Source: Pseudomonas fulva
Lineage (GTDB): Bacteria > Pseudomonadota > Gammaproteobacteria > Pseudomonadales > Pseudomonadaceae
Assembly: GCF_023517795.1 (NCBI RefSeq)
Contig: NZ_CP082928.1
Span: 806,001 to 870,000, forward strand
DNA length: 64,000 bases
Direction: 5' to 3'
Shown here: piece after piece, positions 8,261-17,500 of the stretch
Numbering within the stretch: the first letter of the stretch is position 1
Layout: each line of letters opens with the position of its first letter
Translations under genes and position numbers: made by a program
Notes under the pieces: generated by a model
Database searches by the model: none
The model's input: only the letters and a program-made list of their open reading frames with translations
What the model was told of the DNA's origin: nothing

Positions 8261-9060
8261 GCAATAAAAAACACAGCGCAGTAGGCGCATTCATCGAAGT
8301 CAACAATGTGTGGCAGGAATATGGCGACCAAACCGTTCTGGAACGCCTGGACCTGTCCATCGCCGAAGGCGAGTTCTGCACCCTGGTCGGCGCTTCCGGT
8401 TGCGGCAAGTCGACCTTCCTGCGCCTGCTGCTCGGCCAGGAGCGTCCCAGCAAGGGCGAGATCCTGCTCGACGGCAAACCGCTGGCCGGCGAGCCGGATG
8501 CCAGCCGTGGCGTGGTGTTCCAGCGCTACTCGGTATTCCCGCACCTGAGCGTGCTGGATAACGTCGCCATCGGCCTGGAACTGCCACGTTCCTCCCTGCT
8601 TGGCCGGCTGTTCGGCAGCGCCAAACGCGCCGCCCGCGAGCAGGCCGCCGAACTGCTGAACAAGGTCGGTCTCGGCCATGCCCTGGACAAATACCCGAGC
8701 CAGCTCTCGGGCGGCATGCAGCAGCGCCTGGCGATTGCCCAGGCACTGATCATGAAACCGCGCGTGCTGCTGCTCGACGAACCCTTCGGCGCCCTCGACC
8801 CCGGCATCCGCAAGGACATGCATGCCCTGCTGCTGGAGCTGTGGCGCGAAACCGGGCTGACCGTGTTCATGGTCACCCACGACCTGTCCGAAGGCTTCAG
8901 CCTCGGCACCCGTCTGATGGTGTTCGACAAGACCCGCATCGACCCGCACGCGCCAAATGCCTTTGGCGCGCGCGTTACCTACGACATTCCGCTCAACGAG
9001 ACCCGCAAGGCAGAGGCGCCGCTACCCGGTGAGCTGGCCGAGCGCATTGCAGCGCGCTGA
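8257..9060 (+). CDS. ABC transporter ATP-binding protein
   Basis: A 267-residue ATPase with Walker A GASGCGKST (45-53), Q-loop Gln89, signature LSGGMQQR (150-157), Walker B LLLDEP (171-176) and switch His208. It is of the nitrate/taurine importer class (SsuB/TauB-like). The ATG overlaps the permease stop codon (ATGA), indicating translational coupling. The binding protein that should complete this importer lies 2.7 kb away behind riboswitch 2. Confidence 0.9.
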   Translation: MSNKKHSAVGAFIEVNNVWQEYGDQTVLERLDLSIAEGEFCTLVGASGCGKSTFLRLLLGQERPSKGEILLDGKPLAGEPDASRGVVFQRYSVFPHLSVLDNVAIGLELPRSSLLGRLFGSAKRAAREQAAELLNKVGLGHALDKYPSQLSGGMQQRLAIAQALIMKPRVLLLDEPFGALDPGIRKDMHALLLELWRETGLTVFMVTHDLSEGFSLGTRLMVFDKTRIDPHAPNAFGARVTYDIPLNETRKAEAPLPGELAERIAAR

Positions 9061-9091
9061 AGGTTAGCGGCAGTGCGGATGTAAGGCGGCC

Positions 9092-9139
9092 GTGGGAACG
9101 GGCCATGCCCGTGAGTTCGCGCGTATGGCGCGCTCCCAC
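9092..9139. repeat. REP-type palindrome
   Basis: GTGGGAACGGGCCATGCCCG opens a hairpin closed by GGCGCGCTCCCAC, the layout of Pseudomonas REP sequences (GTGGGA...TCCCAC). It lies just past the ATPase gene and may also end that transcript. Confidence 0.65.
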
Positions 9140-9296
9140 TACACGCAGCCGGCCAGGGCCATGGATGCAACCCAACATAAGCAAGTTGGCCGCTACACCG
9201 CCCCCTAGGTGTCAGCCGATCGTAGTGAGGGTGAAACCCACCTCGAACAAGAGCTGGCGGGTTACACCCCTATCCGGTCCTTATGCAGCGCCTGGG

Positions 9297-10229
9297 CTAA
9301 CTCAACACGTGCAGATACCGCGACAAGGTTTCACCCTCGGCGGCGAACCAGCGTTGCGCCTCGGCGGTGCATGGCGTAGCGGGGTCAGCGCGCCAGTCCG
9401 GCTCCAGGGTATCGATCACGAAGTTGCGAACCACCGCACGCCCGTCCGCCCGCAACAGGTGCTGGCAGACGCGACCCGTCATCGGGATCGCGAAGCCCTC
9501 CAGCACCACGCCCTGCCCCACTCGCGCCGGCAGGGTGGACAGCGCCACCTGGTAACGGCCCTGTTCATCGGCGTAGGCCAGCGAGGTTTCGCAGCCGAAC
9601 AACAACGCCAACGCCTCAGCGTCACCTTGCGCCTGCTCGGCCCGCTCGCGCAGCTGCAGCGCCGACTCTTCCGGCTCCACTGCTCGCCCCTGCACCCAGC
9701 CAAGCTGCTCACCACAGAGAATCAGGCCACCACCGCGTTGCAGCACCTCGCCGGTTTCGGCGTCGCATTCCTCCAGCAAACGCAGGCCGATCAGCGGCCC
9801 ACTGCTGGCTTGCAGGCGCCAGTCCTCGACATAGGCGCCGCTGGTGCCGAACTCGATCATGCAGTTGCCGATGCGCTGCAATTGCGCCGGCTCCGGCCAG
9901 CGGTCGTGCAGTTGCAGGCTCACGCCACCGCGCCAGCTCAGGTAGCCATTCTGCCAGACACTGTCGGCCATCCAGCCTTCGTGGTTGGCAAGCTGGCGCA
10001 GCTCGGCGGCGTCATGGTCCTGCCAGTCACGTACGGGGAGCGCGGGTGCGTCCGGCAGGCGCAGGTCGATGGTAAAGGTGCGGCTCTGCAGCCAGTGCAC
10101 CTGGGTGCGCTCGTCACTGCGGCCATCGGCGAAACTGATGGTGCGCCGCCGGAAGTGCCCGAGCATCCAGTCCGGTACGCCGCCTTCGGCGCGCTGTGGG
10201 TAACGGGCGGCCAGTTCGAGCAGGTTCAT
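9297..10229 (-). CDS. Unrecognised beta-rich protein coupled to the oxygenase gene
   Basis: A 310-residue soluble protein with no signal peptide or membrane segments. Alternating short strands such as RTFTIDLRLP, YLSWRGGVSLQLHD and GGGLILCGEQLGWVQGR, and a central GNCMIEFGTSGAYVEDWRLQ, suggest a calycin/lipocalin-like beta barrel (HRI1-like families have this feel), but I cannot name the family. The ATG at 10229 overlaps the stop of the upstream oxygenase by 4 bp, so the two are translationally coupled and probably act together. A DUF3445 (heme N-demethylase) assignment was considered and not supported. Confidence 0.7.
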   Translation of the reverse strand: MNLLELAARYPQRAEGGVPDWMLGHFRRRTISFADGRSDERTQVHWLQSRTFTIDLRLPDAPALPVRDWQDHDAAELRQLANHEGWMADSVWQNGYLSWRGGVSLQLHDRWPEPAQLQRIGNCMIEFGTSGAYVEDWRLQASSGPLIGLRLLEECDAETGEVLQRGGGLILCGEQLGWVQGRAVEPEESALQLRERAEQAQGDAEALALLFGCETSLAYADEQGRYQVALSTLPARVGQGVVLEGFAIPMTGRVCQHLLRADGRAVVRNFVIDTLEPDWRADPATPCTAEAQRWFAAEGETLSRYLHVLS

Positions 10230-11251
10230 GCCGTCACCTCCCGGCGCCCCTGACCGAAGCTGGATAGCCCCAGCGTACCGTCGGGCAGTTGCAGCGAGCC
10301 ATCCTCCAGGCGCTGGCGCAGATAGCGAAAGGTCTGGGCCGTCTGCGCGAACAGGTGATCACCGCAGATCACAGGCGGGTACTCACGTTCACCACGCGCC
10401 GGCAAGCCGGCGATCGGGGCAATGCGTGTCGGGTAATCGCAGGCGCAGAACAACGGAAAGGCGAAACGCTCCTCGCTGACCTTGCGCACGCGGTGCGAGG
10501 TGGCGACGAAGTGGCCATTGCTGAGCACCTCGAGCATGTCGCCGATATTGATCACAAAGGCGTTCTCCACCAGCGGCACGTCGATCCACCGGCCGTTGCC
10601 ATTGAGCACCTGCAAACCCTCGGCGGTGGGTAGCAGGATGGTGAAGCACTCGTAGTCGGTATGCGAGCCGATACCAGGACGATCGGCCACCGGGTCGGGG
10701 TCGAGCGGGTAGTGGATCATGCGCAACTGGCTGGTGGGCTGCCGGGTGATGCCGGCGAAGGTGTCTTCGGCCAGCCCCAATGCCAGGGCGAAGCCACGGA
10801 ACAGGGTATCGCCCAGCGCCAGCGCCGCACGGTAGTAGGCGCTGACCTCGCGCTGGAAGTCCGCCGAGTCCGGCCACTGAGTCGGCCCCAGCAGCGGGTA
10901 GACCTGGGGCGCCTCGGTGTAGTCGTAATTGACGTCGTAGGCTTCCTTGAGATCCTGGCTGCCACCGGCGAACTGCTCCTCGCCCTCCGGCACGTAACCG
11001 CTGTGGTTGCTCGACCGGCCAATATAGAAGCGCATCTTCTCCTCCAGCGGACGGGCGAAGAAACTACGCGCCTGGCGGATCAGATCGTCGCGCAGATCAC
11101 GGGAAATGCCGTGCCCGGTGATCTGCAGGAAGCCGACGTCGCGTGCGGCACGCCCCAGCTCGTCGGCTACGCGCCGGCGTTCGGCAAGGCGATCGGCATG
11201 CAGCCCGGAAATGTCGATCAGTGGAATGGACGTGAAATGGGTAGGCGCCAT
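10226..11251 (-). CDS. 2-oxoglutarate/Fe(II)-dependent oxygenase, isopenicillin-N-synthase family
   Basis: A 341-residue oxygenase. The N-terminal DIOX_N region (IPLIDISGLH, GFLQITGHGI) is followed by the double-stranded beta helix with iron ligands His197 and Asp199 (SHTDYE) and His253 (SHRV). The 2-oxoglutarate anchor is Arg262, but the usual R-x-S reads R-F-A. The family includes gibberellin oxidases, ethylene-forming enzyme and plant-type homoarginine hydroxylases; the last two release guanidine from (homo)arginine. The gene lies between two guanidine riboswitch units, so a guanidine-forming or guanidine-compound-oxidising role is a reasonable inference, not shown. It is divergent from riboswitch 2. 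Confidence 0.88.
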   Translation of the reverse strand: MAPTHFTSIPLIDISGLHADRLAERRRVADELGRAARDVGFLQITGHGISRDLRDDLIRQARSFFARPLEEKMRFYIGRSSNHSGYVPEGEEQFAGGSQDLKEAYDVNYDYTEAPQVYPLLGPTQWPDSADFQREVSAYYRAALALGDTLFRGFALALGLAEDTFAGITRQPTSQLRMIHYPLDPDPVADRPGIGSHTDYECFTILLPTAEGLQVLNGNGRWIDVPLVENAFVINIGDMLEVLSNGHFVATSHRVRKVSEERFAFPLFCACDYPTRIAPIAGLPARGEREYPPVICGDHLFAQTAQTFRYLRQRLEDGSLQLPDGTLGLSSFGQGRREVTA

Positions 11252-11506
11252 GGCAAGCTCCCTCGAACAAGTGAGTTACCTGGTCGTCCAGACGAGCAGC
11301 GGGTCGGGTCGTCCCGAAGCAGCAGCGAGGCCGTCTCTGCAAGCGGTCAGGTAGCGATTTCCATGCCATCGCCATGGCGGTATCAGGGGCGATATATGAA
11401 CCGGACCGCCCTTTAACGGTGCAACGCCCCCTTCCACAGCCCCATCAGGTAGCACCTCAACCACAAGCAGCATCCCCTGAGCGCACAGCCGCAGGCTTTT
11501 CCGCGC
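11252..11506. other. Intergenic region between oxygenase and riboswitch 2 promoter
   Basis: No gene is supported here. It must hold the leftward promoter for the oxygenase pair and upstream activator sites for the rightward promoter. A small palindrome, GCCATCGCCATGGC (11364-11377), is visible; I see no other strong signal. Confidence 0.4.
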
Positions 11507-11521
11507 TGGCACGTTATTCGC
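11507..11521 (+). promoter_or_regulatory. Candidate sigma-54 (-24/-12) promoter of the carboxylase unit
   Basis: TGGCACGTTATTCGC has exact -24 bases, 10 bases between GG and GC and a TCGC -12 box, the same one-base departure as the element at 7071. It ends 71 bp before riboswitch 2, matching the 68-bp distance in the first unit. Confidence 0.55.
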
Positions 11522-11592
11522 TTTCGCTTCGAACGTGCAGGTTCCAACCGGGGTTTTCCCGGCGTTGCGGCACCACAATTTGCGAAATGGAT

Positions 11593-11686
11593 GACTAGGG
11601 TTCCGGTTCACGCAAGTGGACGTCTGGTCCGAGAGTCATCGACCTCCAGTGAGGTTACACGGCGGGATAAAAGCCCGGGAGAACGC
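11593..11686 (+). promoter_or_regulatory. Guanidine-I riboswitch (ykkC class), copy 2
   Basis: The same conserved blocks as copy 1: ACTAGGGTTCCGG (11594-11606), TGGTCCGAGAG (11625-11635), and ACACGGCGGGATAAAAGCCC (11658-11677) with GGGAGA. It precedes the binding-protein gene. A small TTTCGAA/TTCGAAA hairpin (11689-11706) follows without a T-tract. Confidence 0.94.
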
Positions 11687-11752
11687 GCCTTTCGAAGCGA
11701 TTCGAAACGTGCTGCGACTCCTGCCCGCACCCAACCACGACTGGAGGTTCCA

Positions 11753-12820
11753 ATGCGCAAGAACCGTCTGCTTACCCTCGCGACCGCAGGCCTCGCCGCC
11801 CTGCTTAGCTTCTCCGCCCACGCCGAGAAAAAGGACAGCTTCAGCGTCTGCTGGACGCTATACGCCGGCTGGATGCCCTGGGGCTACGCCAGCACCTCCG
11901 GCATCATCGACAAATGGGCCAAGAAGTACGGCATCAGTATCGATGTCGTGCAGCTCAACGACTACGTCGAGTCGATCAACCAGTACAGCGCCGGCCAGTT
12001 CGACGGCTGCACCATGACCAACATGGATGCCCTGACCATCCCCGCCGCCGGTGGCGTGGACTCAACCGCGCTGATCGTCGGCGACTACTCCAATGGCAAC
12101 GACGGTCTGCTGATCAAGGGTGAAGGCAAGACCCTGGCGGACATCAAGGGCATGCCGGTCAACCTGGTCGAGCTGTCGGTGTCCCACTACTTCCTCGCCC
12201 GCGCCCTGGAAACCGTCGGCCTGAGCGAGCGCGACGTGACCGTGGTGAACACCTCGGACGCCGACATGATCAGCGCCTATTCGACGTCCAGCGTGCAGGC
12301 CGCGGCCACCTGGAACCCGATGCTCGCCGAGATCAAGGCTCAGCCGGGCAGCACCGAAGTCTTCGATTCCTCGAAGATCCCCGGCGAGATCCTCGACATG
12401 ATGGTCCTCAACACCCAGACCCTGAAAGACAACCCGGCCCTCGGCAAGGCGCTGGTCGGCGCCTGGTTCGAGATCCTCGAACTGATGCAATCCGGCACGC
12501 CGGCAGCCACCGACGCCCTGACCGAAATGGCCAAGGCCTCCGGCACCGATCTGGCCGGTTACCAGTCGCAGCTGGCGACCACCAAGCTGTTCTACACGCC
12601 GAAAGAGACCCTGGACTTCATCACCAGCCCGGCCCTGCCGGAGACCATGGGCAAGGTCGCCAGCTTCAGTTTCGACCACGGCATTCTCGGTGAAGGCGCC
12701 AGCAGCGCCGACGCCATCGGCATGACCTTCGCCCATGACCTGACCACCGGCGACAAGGCCAACATCAAGCTGCGCTTCGACCCGAGCTACGTGCAGATGG
12801 CCGTCGACGGCAAGCTCTGA
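11753..12820 (+). CDS. ABC transporter periplasmic substrate-binding protein
   Basis: A 355-residue binding protein with signal peptide MRKNRLLTLATAGLAALLSF and cleavage after SAHA. The mature start KKDSFSVCWTLYAGWMPWGY and the NMT1/SsuA-like fold match the binding proteins found next to urea-carboxylase genes. The ATG at 11753 is preceded by GGAGGT; the longer open frame reads through the riboswitch. It likely delivers guanidine, or a guanidine derivative, to the permease/ATPase encoded at 7445-9060. First gene of the carboxylase unit. Confidence 0.9.
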   Translation: MRKNRLLTLATAGLAALLSFSAHAEKKDSFSVCWTLYAGWMPWGYASTSGIIDKWAKKYGISIDVVQLNDYVESINQYSAGQFDGCTMTNMDALTIPAAGGVDSTALIVGDYSNGNDGLLIKGEGKTLADIKGMPVNLVELSVSHYFLARALETVGLSERDVTVVNTSDADMISAYSTSSVQAAATWNPMLAEIKAQPGSTEVFDSSKIPGEILDMMVLNTQTLKDNPALGKALVGAWFEILELMQSGTPAATDALTEMAKASGTDLAGYQSQLATTKLFYTPKETLDFITSPALPETMGKVASFSFDHGILGEGASSADAIGMTFAHDLTTGDKANIKLRFDPSYVQMAVDGKL

Positions 12821-12886
12821 GCCCAAGAGAAATCACCCTCGGGCTCCACGCAGAGCCCGACGCACACCTGTTTATCCGAGGTACCC

Positions 12887-13615
12887 ATGACAACTGCCCT
12901 CACCCTGCGCCCCACCCTCTACGAGGAAACCGTCCCCGGCGGCGGCCACACCTCCTTCGTGCTCAAGCGCGGCCAACTGCTGCGTATCACCGATATCGAG
13001 GGCGGCGCCAACGTCAGCCTGCTGCTGTTCAACGCCGTTGAGAAAAGCGAGCGCCTGAACCTGCCCGACACCCTCAAGGGCCAGCACACCGCCAAGCTCA
13101 CTGCCGGCCACTGCCTGTACTCGGACATGGGCAAGGTGCTGGCCGCCATCACCGCCGATACCTGCGGCTGGCACGACAGCTTTGGCGGCGTGCTGAATGC
13201 CGAGGAAGTCGCCGAGAAATACGGCCAGGGCCGCTATCAGGAACTGCGCAATGGCTTCTTCCGCAACGGCACGGACAACCTGCTGGTGGAAATGGGCAAG
13301 TGGAACCTCGCCCTTCCGGATCTGCTGATGAACCTCAACCTGTTCAGCCGCCTGGCCGTCGATGCCAACGGCGCCTTCGGGTTCCAGCCCGGCAACAGCA
13401 AAGCTGGTGACTACGTCGAGCTGTATGCGCCGATGGACACCCTGGTGGTGCTCACCGCCCTGCAACACCCGATGGACCCCAGCCCGCAGTACGCGCCCAA
13501 ACCGGTCCAGCTCGCCTGGAGCAAGGTCGAGAGCGACGGCATCAGCGTGCTGTGCCGCACCTCGCGCGCGGAGAACGGCCGCGCCTTCCACAACACCGAA
13601 CGCCAGTACATCTGA
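12887..13615 (+). CDS. DUF1989 protein, UAAP1-type; probable carboxyguanidine deiminase subunit
   Basis: A 242-residue cytoplasmic DUF1989 protein, usually named urea carboxylase-associated protein 1. Visible family motifs are LYSDMGKVL and ADTCGWHD. It lacks the C-terminal NCPQxNNPCN cysteine motif seen in the next gene, reading [12 protein letters not shown] at that place. In riboswitch-linked operons these paired proteins form the CgdAB carboxyguanidine deiminase, which converts carboxyguanidine to allophanate and ammonia. It starts 66 bp after the binding-protein gene and is separated from its partner by 10 bp. Confidence 0.88.
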   Translation: MTTALTLRPTLYEETVPGGGHTSFVLKRGQLLRITDIEGGANVSLLLFNAVEKSERLNLPDTLKGQHTAKLTAGHCLYSDMGKVLAAITADTCGWHDSFGGVLNAEEVAEKYGQGRYQELRNGFFRNGTDNLLVEMGKWNLALPDLLMNLNLFSRLAVDANGAFGFQPGNSKAGDYVELYAPMDTLVVLTALQHPMDPSPQYAPKPVQLAWSKVESDGISVLCRTSRAENGRAFHNTERQYI

Positions 13616-13625
13616 GGGTGCCGAC

Positions 13626-14261
13626 ATGAGCCTGACCGCAAGCAACCTGCATCCCGAAACCGCCGCCTTCCGCCATACCATTCCGGCGGGCGAGCCCTAC
13701 CTGTTCGAGGTCAAGGCCGGCCAGACCCTGCGCCTGCACGACCTGGAAGGCAACCAGGCGATCGACACCCTGTTCTTCGCCGCCGCCAACCCGCGCGAGC
13801 GCTTCGACCCCCAGCGCACCCTGCGCAAGCAGAACAACGTCTACCTGACCACCGGCACGGTGCTCTACTCCAACCTCGGCAAGCCGCTGCTGACCATCGT
13901 CGCCGACACCTGTGGGCGCCACGACACCCTCGGCGGCGCCTGCGCCCAGGAAAGCAACACCGTGCGCTATGCCCTGGACAAGCGCTATATGCACAGCTGC
14001 CGCGACAACTTCCTGCGCGCCAGCCTGCACGACGGTCGCCTGGAGAAGCGCGACATCGGCGCCAATATCAACTTCTTCATGAACGTGCCGGTCACCCCGG
14101 AGGGCGGCCTGACTTTCGAGGACGGCATCTCCGCGCCGGGCAAGTACGTCGAGCTGCGCGCCGAGACGGACGTGATCGTGCTGATCTCCAACTGCCCGCA
14201 ACTCAACAACCCCTGCAACGGCTGGAACCCGACGCCTGCCGAGGTGCTGGTATGGAACTGA
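13626..14261 (+). CDS. DUF1989 protein, UAAP2-type; probable carboxyguanidine deiminase subunit
   Basis: A 211-residue DUF1989 protein, paralogous to the preceding one: LYSNLGKPL and ADTCGRHD align with LYSDMGKVL and ADTCGWHD. It keeps the C-terminal motif [16 protein letters not shown], likely the metal/active-site cysteine segment, so this is probably the catalytic member of a heteromer. The ATG at 13626 lies in an operon with its partner. Which gene corresponds to cgdA and which to cgdB I cannot settle from sequence. Confidence 0.88.
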   Translation: MSLTASNLHPETAAFRHTIPAGEPYLFEVKAGQTLRLHDLEGNQAIDTLFFAAANPRERFDPQRTLRKQNNVYLTTGTVLYSNLGKPLLTIVADTCGRHDTLGGACAQESNTVRYALDKRYMHSCRDNFLRASLHDGRLEKRDIGANINFFMNVPVTPEGGLTFEDGISAPGKYVELRAETDVIVLISNCPQLNNPCNGWNPTPAEVLVWN

Positions 14262-14553
14262 GCCAACGCCTGCGCCGCCTGTTACTGCTGCTCTGCCAGA
14301 GCCGCTCGGCCCAATGCCTGAACACCGCTCCCCGGCAAAACCGCGATGCGTAGGGTGGATCGGGGCGCGTAGCCGTCGTTCCTTACGTCCACCAGGACCG
14401 CGATATGAGTCGGCCTGCCTAAACAGCAGGCGATCACACAGATTTCAACCACGGACGGCCGTGGTGCAGACCCAATACCGGCGGGACGGCCCGCCTCCTT
14501 CGACGAGGCCGCGTGATGGAGCGCAGCAGCTTCAGACGGCCTCGGGAGTCGAT

Positions 14554-17500
14554 ATGTTTGGAAAACTATTGATCGCCAATCGCGGCGCCATCGCTTGCCG
14601 CATCCTGCGCACCCTGCGTGAGCTCGACATCAAGGGCGTCGCCGTCTACGCCGAGGCCGACGTGGCCAGCCTGCATATCCAGCAGGCCGACGAGGCGTTC
14701 TCCCTCGGCGAAGGCCCGGCCGCACAGACTTATCTTGTCGTGGAGAAGATTCTCGACGTCGCCAAACGCACCGGCGCCCGAGCCATCCACCCCGGCTACG
14801 GCTTTCTCTCCGAAAACGCCGCCTTCGCCGAAGCCTGCGAAGCGGCCGGCATCGCCTTCGTCGGCCCCACGCCCGAACAACTGCGCGTGTTCGGTCTCAA
14901 GCACACCGCCCGTGCCCTGGCCAAGCGACATGGCGTGCCGATGCTCGAGGGCACCGAGCTACTGGAAAATCTCGACGCCGCGTTGGCCGCCGGCGAACAG
15001 GTCGGCTACCCGGTGATGCTGAAAAGCACCGCTGGCGGTGGTGGCATCGGCATGCGCGTTTGCCGTTCGGCAGCCGAACTCTGCGACGCCTTCGAGGCGG
15101 TCAAGCGCCTGGGCCAGAACAACTTCAGCGACAGCGGCGTATTCATCGAGAAATACATCCAGCGCGCCCGCCACCTGGAAGTGCAGGTGTTCGGCGACGG
15201 CCAGGGCGAGGTGATCGCCCTCGGCGTGCGCGACTGCTCGGTGCAGCGCCGCAACCAGAAGGTGCTGGAAGAAACCCCGGCGCCCAACCTGCCTGCCGGC
15301 ATGAATGAGGCGCTGTGCGCCGCGGCGATCAAGCTGGCGGAAGCGGTTAGCTACCGCAGCGCCGGCACCGTCGAATTCGTCTACGACAGCGAGGCCGAGC
15401 GCTTCTACTTCCTGGAAGTGAACACCCGCCTGCAGGTCGAACACGGCGTCACCGAACAGGTGTGGGGCGTCGACCTGGTGCGCTGGATGATCGAGCTGGC
15501 CGCCGGTGATCTGCCGCCGCTCAGTGACCTGGCCAAAGCGCTCAAGCCATCCGGCCATGCCATCCAGGCACGCCTGTACGCCGAAGATCCGGGCCGCGAC
15601 TTCCAGCCCAGCCCCGGCCTGCTCACCGCCGTGCAATTTCCCAAAGCCGACGGCAAGGCCCTGCGTATCGACACCTGGGTCGAAGCCGGCTGCGAGATTC
15701 CGCCCTACTTCGACCCGATGATCGCCAAGCTGATCACCTGGGCACCAACCCGTGAGCAAGCCAGCGCCGCCCTCGATAAAGCCCTGGCCGACTCGGTGCT
15801 ATACGGCGTGGAATGCAACCGCAACTACCTGCGCCAGATTCTCAGCGACGCGCCCTTCGCCAGCGGCTCGCCATGGACGCGCTGCCTGGAAAATCTGGCC
15901 TACCAGGCCACTACCTTCGAGGTGCTGAGCGCCGGCACCCAGACCAGCGTGCAGGATTTCCCCGGCCGCATTGGCTACTGGGCCGTGGGCGTGCCGCCGT
16001 CCGGGCCGATGGACAGCCGCGCGCTGCGCCTGGGCAATCGTCTGCTCGGCAATGACGAAGGCGCCGCTGCGCTGGAAATCACCATGAGCGGCCCGCTGCT
16101 GCGCTTCAATACCGACGCGGTGATCGCCATCACCGGTGCCGAGATTCCCCTGAGCATCGATGGCGTGGAACAGCCGATGAACACCGCGCTGCTGATCGCG
16201 GCCGGCAGCACCCTGACGCTCGGCACCATTGCCGGTGCCGGCGCGCGTAGCTATCTCAGCATTCGTGGCGGCATCCAGGTGCCGGATTACCTGGGCAGCA
16301 AGAGCACCTTTACCCTCGGCCAGTTCGGCGGCCATGGCGGCCGCGCCCTGCGTGCCGGGGACGTGCTGCATATCCCGGCATTGGCGGATCGTCAGGCCGG
16401 CAACCAGCTGCCTGCCGAGCTGTATCCGGCTCTGCCAGCCGTGCGTGAAATCCGCGTGATTTACGGCCCCCATGGCGCGCCGGAGTACTTCACGCCCACC
16501 TATATAGAGACCTTCTTCGCCACCGCCTGGGAAGTGCACTTCAACTCCAGCCGCACCGGCGTGCGCCTGATCGGGCCCAAACCCGAGTGGGTACGCGAGA
16601 GCGGCGGCGAGGCCGGCCTGCATCCCTCGAATATCCACGACAACCCCTACGCCATCGGCGCGGTGGATTTCACCGGCGACATGCCGGTGATCCTCGGCCC
16701 GGACGGCCCCAGCCTGGGCGGCTTCGTGTGCCCGGTGACCATCATCGAGGCGGATCTATGGCAGCTCGGCCAGCTCAAGGCCGGCGACAAGGTACGCTTC
16801 GTGGCGGTGGATATCGTCACGGCGCGAGAGCTGGCCAAAACCAGTGCCAGCGAATGCACCACTCTCCGTGGGAGCGGATTTATCCGCGATATCGGTGTCG
16901 CCTCTATCGCGGCTGAAGCGGAGCGCCGCCCGGCCGCTCCCACAAACGCGACCATGACCCCGATTGCATCCGAACTGCAAAGCCCCATCGTGCTGGATAT
17001 CGGCCAGGACGACACCCGCCTGGTCGCGCGCCTCTCCGGCGACACCCACCTGCTGCTGGAAATCGGCCAGCCGGAACTGGACCTGGTGTTGCGCTTCCGC
17101 GGCCATGCGCTGATGCAGGCACTGCAAGCCAAGGGGCTCGACGGCGTGATCGACCTGACGCCCGGCATCCGCTCGCTGCAGGTGCACTACCAGCCGGAAA
17201 CCCTGGCCTTGCAGACGCTGCTGGAGATCGTCGCCGGCGAATGGGACGTCGTCTGCGCCGCCCGCGACCTCAAGGTGCCGTCGCGCATCGTCCACCTGCC
17301 GCTGTCCTGGGATGACCCGGCCTGCCAGCTGGCGATCAACAAGTACATGACCACCGTGCGCAAGGACGCACCCTGGTGCCCGAGCAACCTGGAGTTCATC
17401 CGCCGCATCAACGACCTGGAAAACCTCGAAGAGGTCTACCGCACCGTTTTCGACGCCAGCTACCTGGTAATGGGCCTGGGCGACGTGTACCTCGGCGCAC

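Noticed and set aside
9297..10229. Assignment to DUF3445 heme N-demethylase
   Set aside because: Considered because of the nitrogen-metabolism setting, but I see no matching motifs; left unnamed.
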